A stretch of 64,000 bases of DNA from Lysobacterales bacterium (GCA_016721845.1 JADKHK010000013.1:372001-436000); one strand, 5' to 3'. Positions 52,216-61,196 are shown, counted from the first letter of the stretch. Numbers and translations are program-made. The notes: generated by a model from the sequence alone, not told the origin.

Positions 52216-53322
52216 ATGACCCTTCGCCTGTCGCCACTGTCGGTCCTGATCACCATCGGCCTCGCCGTCGGTCCGATCACCGTGCGTGCCGAAGCGTGGC
52301 GGGAGTATGCGCGGTCCGCGATGACACCGGATTTCGCTTGGGCTGACGCTACGAAATCCGAAGCGCCGAGTGCCCGCAACGCGCTGGCGAATGCCTTGAG
52401 CGACAACGTGCGCGTCGAATTTCGAACGGCGGTGCAGAGTGAAGTGGTGGAACTCCGCTTCTCGGAAACGCGCGGGAACGACATCGCCGCAGCGAATCTG
52501 GCCTCGCTGGCCTTGTTCGACGAGGCCACTCCCGGGCTGAATCGCCAGTTTGCCGGTGCGCAGCTCGCGCACGAATTCGATGGCGGTGCGCGTTTCGGCG
52601 CCGGTGTGGTCGTGGCGGAGCAGCAGTTTGCCTCGTTCGGTTTCGGTTCCGAGCGGATCGATACCGGTGACAAGTTGCGCCTGCTCGGCAACGAGTCTTC
52701 CACCGCCGCGGGCGTGCGTCTGAATTACACGCAGCCGTTCGGCGAGAAGCTTGCCGTCCAGGCGGCGCTGCAGTCCAAGATCGACATGCAGCCATTCCAG
52801 TCCTATCGCGGTGTGTTCAGCGATCCAGGCGATTTCGATATTCCTGCGGAAGCCGAGCTGTCGGCGCGCGTGGCGCTGTCGTCCGCGCTCGGTTTGACCG
52901 TGGGCACTCAGCACGTGATGTACAGCGAGCTCAAGGCGTTTTCCAGCTACGCATTGCCGGAACGCTTCCTGTCACTGCTCGGTGATGGTACCTCGCCGGT
53001 ATTCGCATGGCGTGACCTGACCGTTTACAACCTCGCGTTCGACTATGCCGTCGGCAAGTCGTCGCGGTTGGATCTCCGTTACTCGACGCAGCAGCAGCCG
53101 GAGCCAAGTTCGTCGCTGCTCTATGGCGCGCTGCGCGAGGAATTCACCGATCGCAACTTCGCGCTCGGCGTCACTCATCAATTCGACCGCGCCGGTGAAC
53201 TGCGCCTCGCCGCGAGCCACGCGCCGGTCGAATATTTCCTTGGCACCACCTCGGCCCTCGGTCGCGGTCATGCCAATGGCGACCAGTTTGAATTCGAAGC
53301 GCGTTGGCGCGTCGACTTCTGA
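52216..53322 (+). CDS. Putative outer-membrane beta-barrel protein
   Basis: The 368-residue protein has a signal peptide (LITIGLAVGPITVRA) and many alternating strands rich in Tyr, Phe and Leu. It ends in RWRVDF, a C-terminal Phe typical of BAM-inserted outer-membrane proteins. I do not recognise a family. Its start lies 134 bp from the divergent ECF sigma gene, so it may be a target of that regulator; this is inference only. The ATG at 52216 is chosen for the signal peptide. Confidence 0.68.
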   Translation: MTLRLSPLSVLITIGLAVGPITVRAEAWREYARSAMTPDFAWADATKSEAPSARNALANALSDNVRVEFRTAVQSEVVELRFSETRGNDIAAANLASLALFDEATPGLNRQFAGAQLAHEFDGGARFGAGVVVAEQQFASFGFGSERIDTGDKLRLLGNESSTAAGVRLNYTQPFGEKLAVQAALQSKIDMQPFQSYRGVFSDPGDFDIPAEAELSARVALSSALGLTVGTQHVMYSELKAFSSYALPERFLSLLGDGTSPVFAWRDLTVYNLAFDYAVGKSSRLDLRYSTQQQPEPSSSLLYGALREEFTDRNFALGVTHQFDRAGELRLAASHAPVEYFLGTTSALGRGHANGDQFEFEARWRVDF

Positions 53323-53349
53323 AGGCTTTACAGGGCTAAAGATCAACTC

Positions 53350-53375
53350 GGGCTCCTTTCGGAGCCCATTTTTTT
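53350..53375. terminator. Intrinsic terminator between convergent genes
   Basis: The stem GGGCTCC/GGAGCCC with loop TTTC is followed on the plus strand by ATTTTTTT. It lies 28 bp after the outer-membrane gene stop, and the hairpin could also serve the convergent phoH gene. Confidence 0.85.
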
Positions 53376-53393
53376 GCCTCAGGTTTGGACGAA

Positions 53394-54794
53394 TCAAAGC
53401 GATTCGGAAGCGAAATCCGCAAGGCGCGAGCGCTCGCCGCGACGTAGCGTGATATGCGCACTGTGTTGCCAGGCCTTGAAGCGATCGACCGCGTAGGTCA
53501 GGCCCGACGTGGTCTCGGTGAGGTAGGGCGTGTCGATCTGTTCGACGTTGCCGAGACAGATCATCTTGGTGCCCGGGCCGGCGCGCGTCAGCAGGGTCTT
53601 CATCTGCTTCGGCGTCAGGTTCTGGGCCTCGTCGACGATCACGTAGCGATTCAGGAACGTGCGGCCGCGCATGAAGTTCATCGAGCGGATCTTGATCCGC
53701 GATGCAAGCAGGTCATTGGTCGCGGCACGGCCCCAGGAGCCGCCCTCGGACGGGTTCGCGAGCACTTCGAGGTTGTCGGTGAGGGCGCCCATCCACGGCG
53801 TCATCTTTTCCTCCTCGGTGCCGGGCAGGAAACCGATATCTTCGCCCACCGAGACGGTCACCCGGGTCATGATGATCTCGCGGTAACGCTGCTGATCCAT
53901 CACCTGCGCGAGGCCGGCCGCCAGCGCGAGCAGGGTCTTGCCGGTACCGGCGGTGCCGAGCAGGGTGACGAAGTCGATCTCGGGGTCCATCAACGCGTTG
54001 AGCGCGAAGTTCTGCTCGCGATTGCGCGCATGGATGCCCCAGATCGAGTGGCTGCCGCCGGTGAAGTCATCGAGGATCTGCAGGCGAGCGATGCCGTCGC
54101 GGATGCTGAGGACGCGGAATTCCGGTTCATCTTCACCGGCAAGGTACAGAAACTGGTGCGGCGCCCAGTCCTCGTTCTTGCGCAGCTTGAGTTCGTAGTA
54201 AGTGTGGCCCTTCTCGGACCAGGAACGCAGGTCCTTGGCGTGTTTGGTCCAGAAGTCGGCCGGCAGCTCGATGTGGCCGGTGTAGAGCAGGCTGAAGTCG
54301 TCGAGCGCGCGATCGTTCTCGTAGTCCTCGGCCGGCACGCCGAAAATCGAGGCCTTGATGCGCAGATTGATGTCTTTCGACACCAGCACGATCTCGGTCT
54401 GCGGATGCTGTTCGTGGAGGTGCAGGATCGAGGCCAGAATCTGGTTGTCGGGCAGCTTCTTCATGCGCGACTTGGCCGGGTCCGCCGTCCCGGTCTGGAA
54501 CAGCAGGCGCCCGATCTGCGAGTCGCGGCGCAGGTTCAAGCCTTTCGGTCGAACCAGCTTCAAGCCCTTGTCGATCTTCTCGGCGCCGTGGGCTTCGATC
54601 AATTCGTTGATGAAGCGGCTGACCTGGCGCGCGTTGCGCGCAACCTCGGAAGTGCCCTTCTTGCCGTTGTCGAGTTCCTCCAGCACGGTCATCGGGATGA
54701 AGACGTCGTGCTCTTCGAAGCGGAACAGCGCGGTCGGATCATGCATCAGCACATTGGTGTCGAGCACGTAAATGCGCTTGCGTTCGGACATCAT
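53394..54794 (-). CDS. PIN-domain/PhoH ATPase (PhoH2-like)
   Basis: The 466-residue protein combines an N-terminal PIN ribonuclease domain (YVLDTNVLMHDP, acidic residues, then LVSKDINLRIKA) with a C-terminal PhoH NTPase. Walker A is GTAGTGKT and Walker B FLNRYVIVDEAQN. PhoH2 proteins unwind and cut RNA. A perfect AAGGAGGTG lies 5 bp before the first of two tandem ATG codons. It begins 20 bp after gcvR ends. No Pho box is apparent, so the name does not imply Pho control. Confidence 0.92.
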   Translation of the reverse strand: MMSERKRIYVLDTNVLMHDPTALFRFEEHDVFIPMTVLEELDNGKKGTSEVARNARQVSRFINELIEAHGAEKIDKGLKLVRPKGLNLRRDSQIGRLLFQTGTADPAKSRMKKLPDNQILASILHLHEQHPQTEIVLVSKDINLRIKASIFGVPAEDYENDRALDDFSLLYTGHIELPADFWTKHAKDLRSWSEKGHTYYELKLRKNEDWAPHQFLYLAGEDEPEFRVLSIRDGIARLQILDDFTGGSHSIWGIHARNREQNFALNALMDPEIDFVTLLGTAGTGKTLLALAAGLAQVMDQQRYREIIMTRVTVSVGEDIGFLPGTEEEKMTPWMGALTDNLEVLANPSEGGSWGRAATNDLLASRIKIRSMNFMRGRTFLNRYVIVDEAQNLTPKQMKTLLTRAGPGTKMICLGNVEQIDTPYLTETTSGLTYAVDRFKAWQHSAHITLRRGERSRLADFASESL

Positions 54795-54799
54795 CACCG

Positions 54800-54808
54800 C
54801 ACCTCCTT
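54800..54808 (-). promoter_or_regulatory. Strong Shine-Dalgarno sequence for the PIN-PhoH gene
   Basis: The 9 bases AAGGAGGTG on the minus strand are fully complementary to the 16S anti-SD. They decide the ATG at 54794 as the start over the internal ATG at 54791 and a GTG at 54797. Confidence 0.8.
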
Positions 54809-54814
54809 GGGGAA

Positions 54815-55363
54815 TCAGAACTTCATCGGGTCCATGATCGCGTCGAGGTTCTGCGCGTCGCAGAATTCGAGGAAATCGTCACGCAGGGAAGCGATATGCG
54901 TTTTTGCGGGAATGCCGATGGTGATCTGTGCCGAAAACATTTCGGCACCGGTCTGCATCGCGCGGTAGCGGTTCGAGCTCAGGCTCTCGATCGAGATGCC
55001 GTGGTCGATGAAGAACTCGGCGAGCAGATGCAGGATGCCGGGCTTGTCGGCCGCAACCACTTCGACGAGGTAGGGCAGCATCGCATTCTGGGTCTCTTTC
55101 GCGGCGGTACGCTGCAGGATCAGGCGGATACCTTCCTCGCGTTCGATGCGGGGTGCTGCTGTTTCGAATTTGGCCACGGCATCCCATGAACCCATCAACA
55201 GCATGTTGATCGCGACATCGTCGCCGAGCGTCGACAGTCGCGATTCCAGTAGATGGCAGCCGCTTTCGCCGACACGACGCGTAAGGAGGAGCAGAGGCGA
55301 TTTTTTTTGCGGAGCCACCGCGATGACGACCAGATAGTTTTCGTTCGATGTCGGTCGCGCCAC
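54815..55363 (-). CDS. gcvR: Glycine cleavage system repressor-like ACT protein
   Basis: The 182-residue protein has two ACT-type domains and matches GcvR, which antagonises GcvA at the gcvTHP operon. The second ACT domain is clear (YLVEVVAADKPGILHLLAEFF, then GISIESLSSN). The start is taken as GTG at 55363, giving VARPTSNENYLVVIAV; no ATG is nearby and the open frame extends upstream into sequence antisense to dapA. It is divergent from dapA (94 bp apart), a common gcvR-dapA arrangement. No gcv genes are in the window. Confidence 0.85.
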   Translation of the reverse strand: MARPTSNENYLVVIAVAPQKKSPLLLLTRRVGESGCHLLESRLSTLGDDVAINMLLMGSWDAVAKFETAAPRIEREEGIRLILQRTAAKETQNAMLPYLVEVVAADKPGILHLLAEFFIDHGISIESLSSNRYRAMQTGAEMFSAQITIGIPAKTHIASLRDDFLEFCDAQNLDAIMDPMKF

Positions 55364-55457
55364 GGAGTGCTCGTGTGGGCTGAATGGATGAATGCAGAAT
55401 ACTTGTCGCCCCCAGGACCCGCAAGTAACATCGTGGCGTTCCTGGCGACTCTTCCCG

Positions 55458-56363
55458 ATGCAACTCCACGGCAGCATTTGCGCGCTGGTCACGCCCTTCG
55501 ACGCGCGCGAACAGCTCGACTTCCCCGCACTCGACCGCTTGCTCGACTGGCATCTCGCCAGCGGCACGCATGGTCTTGTGCTGGCCGGGTCGACCGGCGA
55601 AGCCGCATTGCTTGACGACGACGAATACCGCATGTTGATCGCGCATGCCGCGGCGCGCATCGCCGGACGCATGCCGGTCATTGCCGGCATCGGCTCGCCC
55701 AGCACGACGAAGTCTGTGGCCTACGCGCGCATCGCCGCGAATGCCGGTGCGGATGCCGTGCTCGCGGTTACGCCTTACTACGTGCGTCCGCCCCAGCGTG
55801 GCCTGATCGCGCACTACCTGCATCTGGCAGCAGAGTCGGCGCTGCCGATCATCCTGTACAACGTGCCGGGTCGTACCGGCTGCGACCTGTTGCCGGAAAC
55901 CGTTGCTGCACTGGCTGCGCATCCACGCATCATCGGTGTCAAGGAAGCGCGTCCGGAACCCGAGCGCATGGCAGCATTGCTGCTGTTGCAGTCGCCGGAA
56001 TTCTCGGTCTTGAGCGGCGATGATCCGACGGCGCTGCACGCGATGTCGGCCGGCGCGAAAGGGACGATCTCGGTCGCGGCCAATGTTGCACCACGTGCTT
56101 TTGCACAGCTGTGCGAACGCGCGTTGTCGGCTCGCCCGGCGTCGCGGATGAGCGCAGCCGAAATCGATTCAGATTTGCGCAGGCTTTACGACGTGCTCGC
56201 ACTCGAATCGAACCCGATTCCGGCAAAATGGGCCTTGCATCGCCTGGGCTATCTTGATGCCATCCACCGTCTGCCGCTGACGCCGCTGTCGGCGCAGCAT
56301 CACGACGCCATTGATCAATGTCTCGCAGCACTCGCATCGCTCGATGCGGCGCTCGCGGGCTGA
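55458..56363 (+). CDS. dapA: 4-hydroxy-tetrahydrodipicolinate synthase
   Basis: DapA condenses pyruvate with aspartate semialdehyde in lysine/diaminopimelate synthesis. The 301-residue TIM barrel shows the substrate loop GSTGEAALL, the catalytic Tyr (LYNVPGRTGCD) and the Schiff-base Lys (IIGVKEA). The ATG at 55458 gives the usual MQLHGSICALVTPF start; there is no strong SD. It is 12 bp upstream of bamC, the standard dapA-bamC pairing. Confidence 0.95.
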   Translation: MQLHGSICALVTPFDAREQLDFPALDRLLDWHLASGTHGLVLAGSTGEAALLDDDEYRMLIAHAAARIAGRMPVIAGIGSPSTTKSVAYARIAANAGADAVLAVTPYYVRPPQRGLIAHYLHLAAESALPIILYNVPGRTGCDLLPETVAALAAHPRIIGVKEARPEPERMAALLLLQSPEFSVLSGDDPTALHAMSAGAKGTISVAANVAPRAFAQLCERALSARPASRMSAAEIDSDLRRLYDVLALESNPIPAKWALHRLGYLDAIHRLPLTPLSAQHHDAIDQCLAALASLDAALAG

Positions 56364-56375
56364 GGAGAATCACCG

Positions 56376-56954
56376 ATGTCGAAAATCGTCCCGCTTCCAC
56401 TCGTGCTGGCTGTCTTTGCCGTGACGCTTTCCGGTTGCGGCCTGTTCGGCAAAGGCAAAATGCACGAGCGTTATCTTGACGCCGAATCAGGCAAGTCGCT
56501 GACGGTCCCACCGGACTTGGACTCGCCGGCACGACGCGAATCGATGCTCGTCCCGGAGGCCACCGGGGCACTGGTTGAAGTGTCGGAAGCGCCGGCCGAT
56601 TCGCTGCCGGTCGACGCGGATGATCCGCAAAGCCGGCTCAAGGTGCGGATGTCGCCTGCTGAGACTTTCGACAAGGTGCTGGCTGCGCTGGAGCAGGCGC
56701 AAATCGCGACAATCGGCGACGCGGAGCGCGATGAACATCGCGTCGAGCTGCGCTTCGAGGTGACCGAAGAGCGCAAGCGCTGGTGGTGGAAGGACGGCAC
56801 GCACACGAACACGATTCGACGCACCGTGCACGTGCTCGACGACGCGATCGGCAGCCGTATCGTGATCGAGGATGGCAGCAGCGGTGTGCGCATCGATGAC
56901 GAGTACGCGCAGCGCGCGCTGAGCGCATTGCGCGATCGCATCAACTGGGAATGA
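56376..56954 (+). CDS. bamC: Outer-membrane assembly lipoprotein BamC, short form
   Basis: The 192-residue lipoprotein has a signal peptide with lipobox LSGC (Cys ~21) and the BamC N-terminal segment YLDAESGKSLTVPPDLDSP that binds BamD. A single helix-grip domain follows (SRLKVRMSPAETFDKVLAALEQ). E. coli BamC is ~344 residues with two such domains; this form has one, as is common outside enterics. Confidence 0.9.
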   Translation: MSKIVPLPLVLAVFAVTLSGCGLFGKGKMHERYLDAESGKSLTVPPDLDSPARRESMLVPEATGALVEVSEAPADSLPVDADDPQSRLKVRMSPAETFDKVLAALEQAQIATIGDAERDEHRVELRFEVTEERKRWWWKDGTHTNTIRRTVHVLDDAIGSRIVIEDGSSGVRIDDEYAQRALSALRDRINWE

Positions 56955-56988
56955 AGGACGCCTGAGCCGCCGTGCAAGTCGCGGCGGC

Positions 56989-57312
56989 TTAGCGGATCAG
57001 CTGGTCGAGCTTGCCCGGTTTGCCATCCCATTCAGCGGCGTCCGCGGGCGGCTCCTTGCGCGTAGTGATCACCGGCCAGATGCGCGACAGCTCGGCGTTC
57101 AGCGGCGTAAAGTGTTCCTGGCCGCCAGGTACATCATCTTCCGGAAAAATCGCTTTGGCCGGACATTCCGGTTCGCACAGGGTGCAGTCGATGCACTCGT
57201 CCGGATCGATCACCAGAAAGTTCGGGCCTTCATGGAAACAGTCGACCGGACAGACTTCCACGCAGTCGGTGTATTTGCACTTGATGCAGTTTTCGACGAC
57301 AACGAACGGCAT
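56989..57312 (-). CDS. fdxA: Seven-iron ferredoxin FdxA
   Basis: The 107-residue electron carrier has cysteine sets for a 3Fe-4S and a 4Fe-4S cluster: CIKCKYTDCVEVCPVDC and CIDCTLCEPECP. Length and the C-terminal tail match the FdxA family. It starts only 14 bp after the 3' end of tRNA-Glu on the same strand, with no separate promoter visible, so it is likely co-transcribed with the tRNA. Confidence 0.95.
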   Translation of the reverse strand: MPFVVVENCIKCKYTDCVEVCPVDCFHEGPNFLVIDPDECIDCTLCEPECPAKAIFPEDDVPGGQEHFTPLNAELSRIWPVITTRKEPPADAAEWDGKPGKLDQLIR

Positions 57313-57326
57313 GCGATCAACCTGGT

Positions 57327-57402
57327 TGGTACTCCCAAGGGGAATCGAACCCCTGTTTTCGCCGTGAGAGGGCGACGTCCTGGACCGCTAGACGATGGGA
57401 GC
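57327..57402 (-). tRNA. tRNA-Glu (anticodon CTC)
   Basis: The 76-nt tRNA has acceptor stem GCTCCCA/TGGGAGT with encoded CCA, D-loop TAGCGGTCCAGGA, anticodon stem TCGCC/GGCGA with loop CTCTCAC (anticodon CTC), and T-loop GGTTCGATTCC. It reads GAG. Confidence 0.95.
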
Positions 57403-57432
57403 GCGGCTTGAGGCCACGTTGCAGAGCGCCGT

Positions 57433-57460
57433 AGTATAACGTCAGTAGCCGCGATCTCAA
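57433..57460 (-). promoter_or_regulatory. Sigma-70 promoter of tRNA-Glu-fdxA
   Basis: On the minus strand -35 TTGAGA (57455-57460), a 16-bp spacer and -10 TATACT (57433-57438) are each 5 of 6 matches. The GC-rich discriminator suggests growth-rate control typical of tRNA genes. Confidence 0.78.
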
Positions 57461-57549
57461 GGCATCTTGGGCATAATGCCCGGTGCTCGCCGGTACCGTC
57501 CGGTGCCGGCTACGACCCAACGGCCGCATTCCGCAGCCACCAGGACATC

Positions 57550-58908
57550 ATGGATTTTCTCGAAACCTCCGATCCCGCCGAAGTGCGGAGACGCGTCGCC
57601 GCCCAATTGCGCGTGATCGCGCGCGCCGACCATTGCATCTCGCGGCAATTCATCAGTCCGAATGCGCTGCGCGTGTTGTATCGACTGCGCGACGCTGGCT
57701 TCGTGGCCTGCCTCGTCGGTGGTGCCGTGCGCGATCTGCTGCTCGGCAATCGCCCCAAGGACTTCGACGTTGCGACCAATGCGACGCCCGAGCAGGTCAA
57801 GGCGCTGTTCCGAAATTGTCGCTTGATCGGCCGGCGATTCCGGCTCGCGCACGTGCACTATGGCGACGAAATCATCGAGGTCTCGACCTTCCGCGGCATC
57901 AGCGACGACGGTTCAGGCGACCGCGAAATGGTCGATGGCCGCCTGACCCGCGACAACGTCTACGGCAGCATCGAGGAAGATGCGGTGCGCCGCGACTTCA
58001 CGGTGAATGCGCTGTATTACGCGATCGACGATTTTTCGGTACACGATTACGTCGGCGGGTTCGAGGATGTGCAGCGACGCGAGTTGCGCCTGATCGGCGA
58101 TGTCGAGCGCCGCTTCCGCGAAGACCCCGTGCGGACCCTGCGTGCCGTGCGGTTCGCCGCGAAGCTCGGCTTCTCGATCGCCGACGATGTTGCTGCGGGC
58201 ATCCGCGAATTCGGCCCGCTGCTCGTCGATGCGCCGCCGGCGCGCCTGTTCGACGAGATGCTGAAACTGTTCCTGGCCGGGCACGCGCTGTCGGGTTTCC
58301 GCGAGATGGAACGGTATGGCCTGTTTGCCGTGCTGTTTCCGGAGTCTTCCGCTTCGATCCGCAAGGACCCGCGCGGTCGCGCCCTGATCGAGGCGGCGTT
58401 GGCGAGCACCGACGGCCGCATCGCGCTCGGACGTCCGGTCACGCCGGCGTTCCTGTTCGCGGCCTTGCTCTGGCCCGCGGTCGAGTATCGGACTGCCTTG
58501 CTGGCCGATCGCGGCCATGGCGATCCGGAGGGCGAGGCGTCGGCGCAGATCGTGTCCGAGCAGGCGCAGCGCATCGCCTTGCCGAAGCGCTTCTCTTTGC
58601 CGATGCAGGAGATCTGGGACCTGCAGCCGCGCTTCGTGACCAACCAGCGCAAGCGCGTGCAGCGACTGCTGGCGCATCCGCGATTTCGGGCCGCCTACGA
58701 TTTCCTGTTGTTGCGATCGAGTGCCCATCTGGATCTGGTCGAGTTGGCGCAGCGCTGGGACCGCGCTCAGCAGGAGGGGCCGGATGCGGTGCTGTCGGGT
58801 CAGCCACTGGTCGAAAAGTCGGTCGCGTCGGATGAGCCGGTCAGGAAGAAGCGCCGGCGCCGGCGCCGCAAGCCGGGTGAGGCAGCGCCGGCCGCGACCG
58901 GCGAGTGA
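57550..58908 (+). CDS. pcnB: Poly(A) polymerase I
   Basis: PcnB adds poly(A) tails to RNA 3' ends and promotes decay. The 452-residue protein has the nucleotidyltransferase motif GGAVRDLLLGNRPKDFD, the RRDFTVNALYY segment, the RNA-binding domain, and a very basic C-terminal tail (RKKRRRRRRKPGE). Its relative, the CCA-adding enzyme, is shorter and lacks the basic tail; encoded CCA in both local tRNAs fits. The stop overlaps folK (GTGA). Confidence 0.93.
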   Translation: MDFLETSDPAEVRRRVAAQLRVIARADHCISRQFISPNALRVLYRLRDAGFVACLVGGAVRDLLLGNRPKDFDVATNATPEQVKALFRNCRLIGRRFRLAHVHYGDEIIEVSTFRGISDDGSGDREMVDGRLTRDNVYGSIEEDAVRRDFTVNALYYAIDDFSVHDYVGGFEDVQRRELRLIGDVERRFREDPVRTLRAVRFAAKLGFSIADDVAAGIREFGPLLVDAPPARLFDEMLKLFLAGHALSGFREMERYGLFAVLFPESSASIRKDPRGRALIEAALASTDGRIALGRPVTPAFLFAALLWPAVEYRTALLADRGHGDPEGEASAQIVSEQAQRIALPKRFSLPMQEIWDLQPRFVTNQRKRVQRLLAHPRFRAAYDFLLLRSSAHLDLVELAQRWDRAQQEGPDAVLSGQPLVEKSVASDEPVRKKRRRRRRKPGEAAPAATGE

Positions 58909-59399
58909 GCAGCGCGATCGACGCATGTGCCTTCGTCGCTCTGGGGGCGAACCTGGATGCACCCGCACCGCGTGTGCGCGAAGCGATGGCCCGGCTTGAT
59001 GCGATGCCGTTCGGTCGCATCCTCGCGCGCTCGTCGCTGTATCGCACGGCACCGGTGGGCCAACGCGATCAGCCAGACTTCATCAATGCCGTAGTCGCGC
59101 TGCAGACATCGCTCGCACCGCTGGTGCTGATGCGCGCGCTGCTTGATCTGGAGACTAGCCTCGGGCGTGTGCGCGCCGAGCGCAATGGTCCGCGCCGCAT
59201 CGATCTGGACCTGATCGCGTTCGATCAGCGCCGCATCGACACGCCGGGGCTGCAATTGCCGCACCCGCGTGCGATCGAGCGCGCGTTCGTGATGGTGCCG
59301 TGGGCCGAGATTGCGCCGGATGTCCGGATTGGAGGCTCGACGGTGCGAGAAGTCGCATTCACGCTGCCGCGTCAGGACATCGCAAGAATTGAGGCTTGA
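58905..59399 (+). CDS. folK: HPPK, 2-amino-4-hydroxy-6-hydroxymethyldihydropteridine pyrophosphokinase
   Basis: FolK pyrophosphorylates the pterin in folate synthesis. The 164-residue protein shows FVALGANLDAP, the substrate loop QRDQPDFINAV, the HPPK signature GPRRIDLDLIAF, and LPHPRAIERAFVMVP. It starts with GTG, overlapping the pcnB stop. The order pcnB-folK-panB-panC is common in gammaproteobacteria. Confidence 0.95.
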   Translation: MSSAIDACAFVALGANLDAPAPRVREAMARLDAMPFGRILARSSLYRTAPVGQRDQPDFINAVVALQTSLAPLVLMRALLDLETSLGRVRAERNGPRRIDLDLIAFDQRRIDTPGLQLPHPRAIERAFVMVPWAEIAPDVRIGGSTVREVAFTLPRQDIARIEA

Positions 59400-59448
59400 G
59401 TCCTTGCCAAACGTCTGCCGATAATCGCGGCCCCCGCGAGGAGCTGCC

Positions 59449-60276
59449 ATGTACGCCGGAGTCACCGAAACCCGCAGCCCGCCGATCACGGTGCCTATGC
59501 TGCGACAGTTCAAGCAAGAGGGCCGCAAGATCGCTGCATTGACCGGCTACGACGCGAGCTTCGCCAAGCTCGCGGACGAGGCCGACGTCGACGTGATCCT
59601 GATCGGCGACTCGCTGGGCATGGTCGTGCACGGCAAACGCAGCACGCTGTCGGTGACGGTGGATGACATCGTCTACCACGCCCGTTCGGTCGCGCGCGGT
59701 TCGAAGCGCGCGCTGCGCATTGCCGACATGCCGTATGCCACCTATCCCGATCCGAAGACGGCCTTCGGCCATGCCGCACGCATGATCGGTGAAGGTGAAT
59801 GCGCGATGGTCAAGCTCGAAGGCGGTGGTCCGGTGATCGAGTCCATCCGCTACCTCGTCGACCGCGAGGTGCCGGTCTGCGCGCATCTCGGGCTCACGCC
59901 GCAATCGGTCCTGCGGCTCGGCGGCTACAAGGTGCAGGGGCGTGGCGATGCTGCTGCTCAGGCGCTGCGCGACGCGGCGCGTGCGGCGCAGGTGGCGGGC
60001 GCCGAGATGCTGGTGCTGGAATGCGTGCCGAGCCCGCTTGCGGCTGCGATCCAGGCCGACCTCGCGATCCCGGTCATCGGTATCGGCGCCGGGCCGCAGT
60101 GCGATGGACAGATCCTGGTGTGTTACGACGTGATCGGGATCAGTTCCGGTCGTCGGCCACGCTTCGTGAAGAATTTCCTCCAGGGTCGCGACAGCGTGCT
60201 CGACGCCTTCAAGGCGTACGTGGCGGAAGTGCGAAGCGGCACCTTTCCAGCCGCGGAGCACGAATATGCCGAGTGA
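59449..60276 (+). CDS. panB: 3-methyl-2-oxobutanoate hydroxymethyltransferase
   Basis: PanB makes ketopantoate from alpha-ketoisovalerate and methylene-THF. The 275-residue TIM barrel shows the metal-binding GDSLGMVVHG, the ADMPYATYP segment, VKLEGG and the catalytic Glu region LECVPSPLA. The SD is GAGGAG. It overlaps panC by 11 bp. Confidence 0.96.
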   Translation: MYAGVTETRSPPITVPMLRQFKQEGRKIAALTGYDASFAKLADEADVDVILIGDSLGMVVHGKRSTLSVTVDDIVYHARSVARGSKRALRIADMPYATYPDPKTAFGHAARMIGEGECAMVKLEGGGPVIESIRYLVDREVPVCAHLGLTPQSVLRLGGYKVQGRGDAAAQALRDAARAAQVAGAEMLVLECVPSPLAAAIQADLAIPVIGIGAGPQCDGQILVCYDVIGISSGRRPRFVKNFLQGRDSVLDAFKAYVAEVRSGTFPAAEHEYAE

Positions 60277-61120
60277 ATTGCAGCGCCTTGACGATGGCAA
60301 CGCGGTCCGGTGCGCCGTCTCGGATTGGCGTCGCGCCGGCTTGCGCATCGGTTTCGTGCCGACCATGGGCAATCTGCATGCCGGCCACTATTCGTTGATT
60401 GCGGCCGCGCGTGCGCAATGCGATCACGTCGTTGCCAGCATCTTCGTGAACCCGACCCAGTTCGGCCCGAACGAGGATTTCGCGTCCTATCCGCGCACGA
60501 TGGAGGCCGATGCAGCCGGCCTGGTGGCCGCGGGCTGCGATCTGCTGTTCGCTCCGACGGCCGAGGTGCTGTATCCGTTCGGCCTCGATGCATCGGTGCG
60601 CGTGCACGTGCCGCTCGTCAGCGAGGGTCTCTGCGGCGCATTCCGTCCCGGCCACTTCGATGGTGTCGCGACCGTGGTCGCCAAGTTGTTCCATTGGGTC
60701 CAGCCGGACATCGCGTTCTTCGGGCGCAAGGATTTCCAGCAATTGCGTGTCATCGAGCGCATGGTTCGCGATCTCGGTTTGCCGATTGCGATCGTCGGTG
60801 TCGAGACCTTGCGCGAGCCGAACGGTCTGGCCATGAGTTCGCGCAACCAGTACCTCGCTACGGAAGAACGTGAGCGTGCGGCCGAGATCTACCGGACCCT
60901 GCAGGCCATGCGCGACGCCATCGGGCAGGGCAGGGCGCGCGCGGCGGTGGAGGCGGCTGCCGTGGATCGCCTTGACGCAGTCGGATTTCGTGTCGACTAC
61001 GCCGCTGTCCGTCGTGCCGAGGATCTGTCGGAGCCGGCAGAAGGTGATCGCGGAAATCTGGTCGCGCTGATCGCCGCCCGGCTCGGCAAGGCGCGTTTGA
61101 TAGACAACATCATGATTTGA
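60266..61120 (+). CDS. panC: Pantothenate synthetase
   Basis: PanC joins pantoate and beta-alanine with ATP. The 284-residue protein has the HxGH-type motif MGNLHAGH, the substrate segment FVNPTQFGPNEDF, FFGRKDFQQL, and the KMSKS-like region SSRNQYL. The stop is followed by an AT-rich region and the small RNA, not by panD. Confidence 0.96.
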   Translation: MPSELQRLDDGNAVRCAVSDWRRAGLRIGFVPTMGNLHAGHYSLIAAARAQCDHVVASIFVNPTQFGPNEDFASYPRTMEADAAGLVAAGCDLLFAPTAEVLYPFGLDASVRVHVPLVSEGLCGAFRPGHFDGVATVVAKLFHWVQPDIAFFGRKDFQQLRVIERMVRDLGLPIAIVGVETLREPNGLAMSSRNQYLATEERERAAEIYRTLQAMRDAIGQGRARAAVEAAAVDRLDAVGFRVDYAAVRRAEDLSEPAEGDRGNLVALIAARLGKARLIDNIMI

Positions 61121-61161
61121 TTGAATTTATTTCGAAATGTTGTAATCGAGCAACAGCGGTG

Positions 61162-61190
61162 TTGTGTTTTTGCATCAGTCTTGCTAAATT
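61162..61190 (+). promoter_or_regulatory. Promoter of the predicted small RNA
   Basis: -35 TTGTGT (61162-61167), a 17-bp spacer and -10 TAAATT (61185-61190) sit in an AT-rich stretch after panC. A start at ~61197 is predicted. Confidence 0.5.
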
Positions 61191-61196
61191 ACGCCT

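Noticed and set aside
53394..54794. Pho-regulated phoH
   Set aside because: No Pho box was seen upstream, and it is co-oriented and close to gcvR, so the gene name alone is not evidence of Pho control.
57472..57477. CATAAT as a pcnB promoter
   Set aside because: It has no -35 hexamer at proper spacing.
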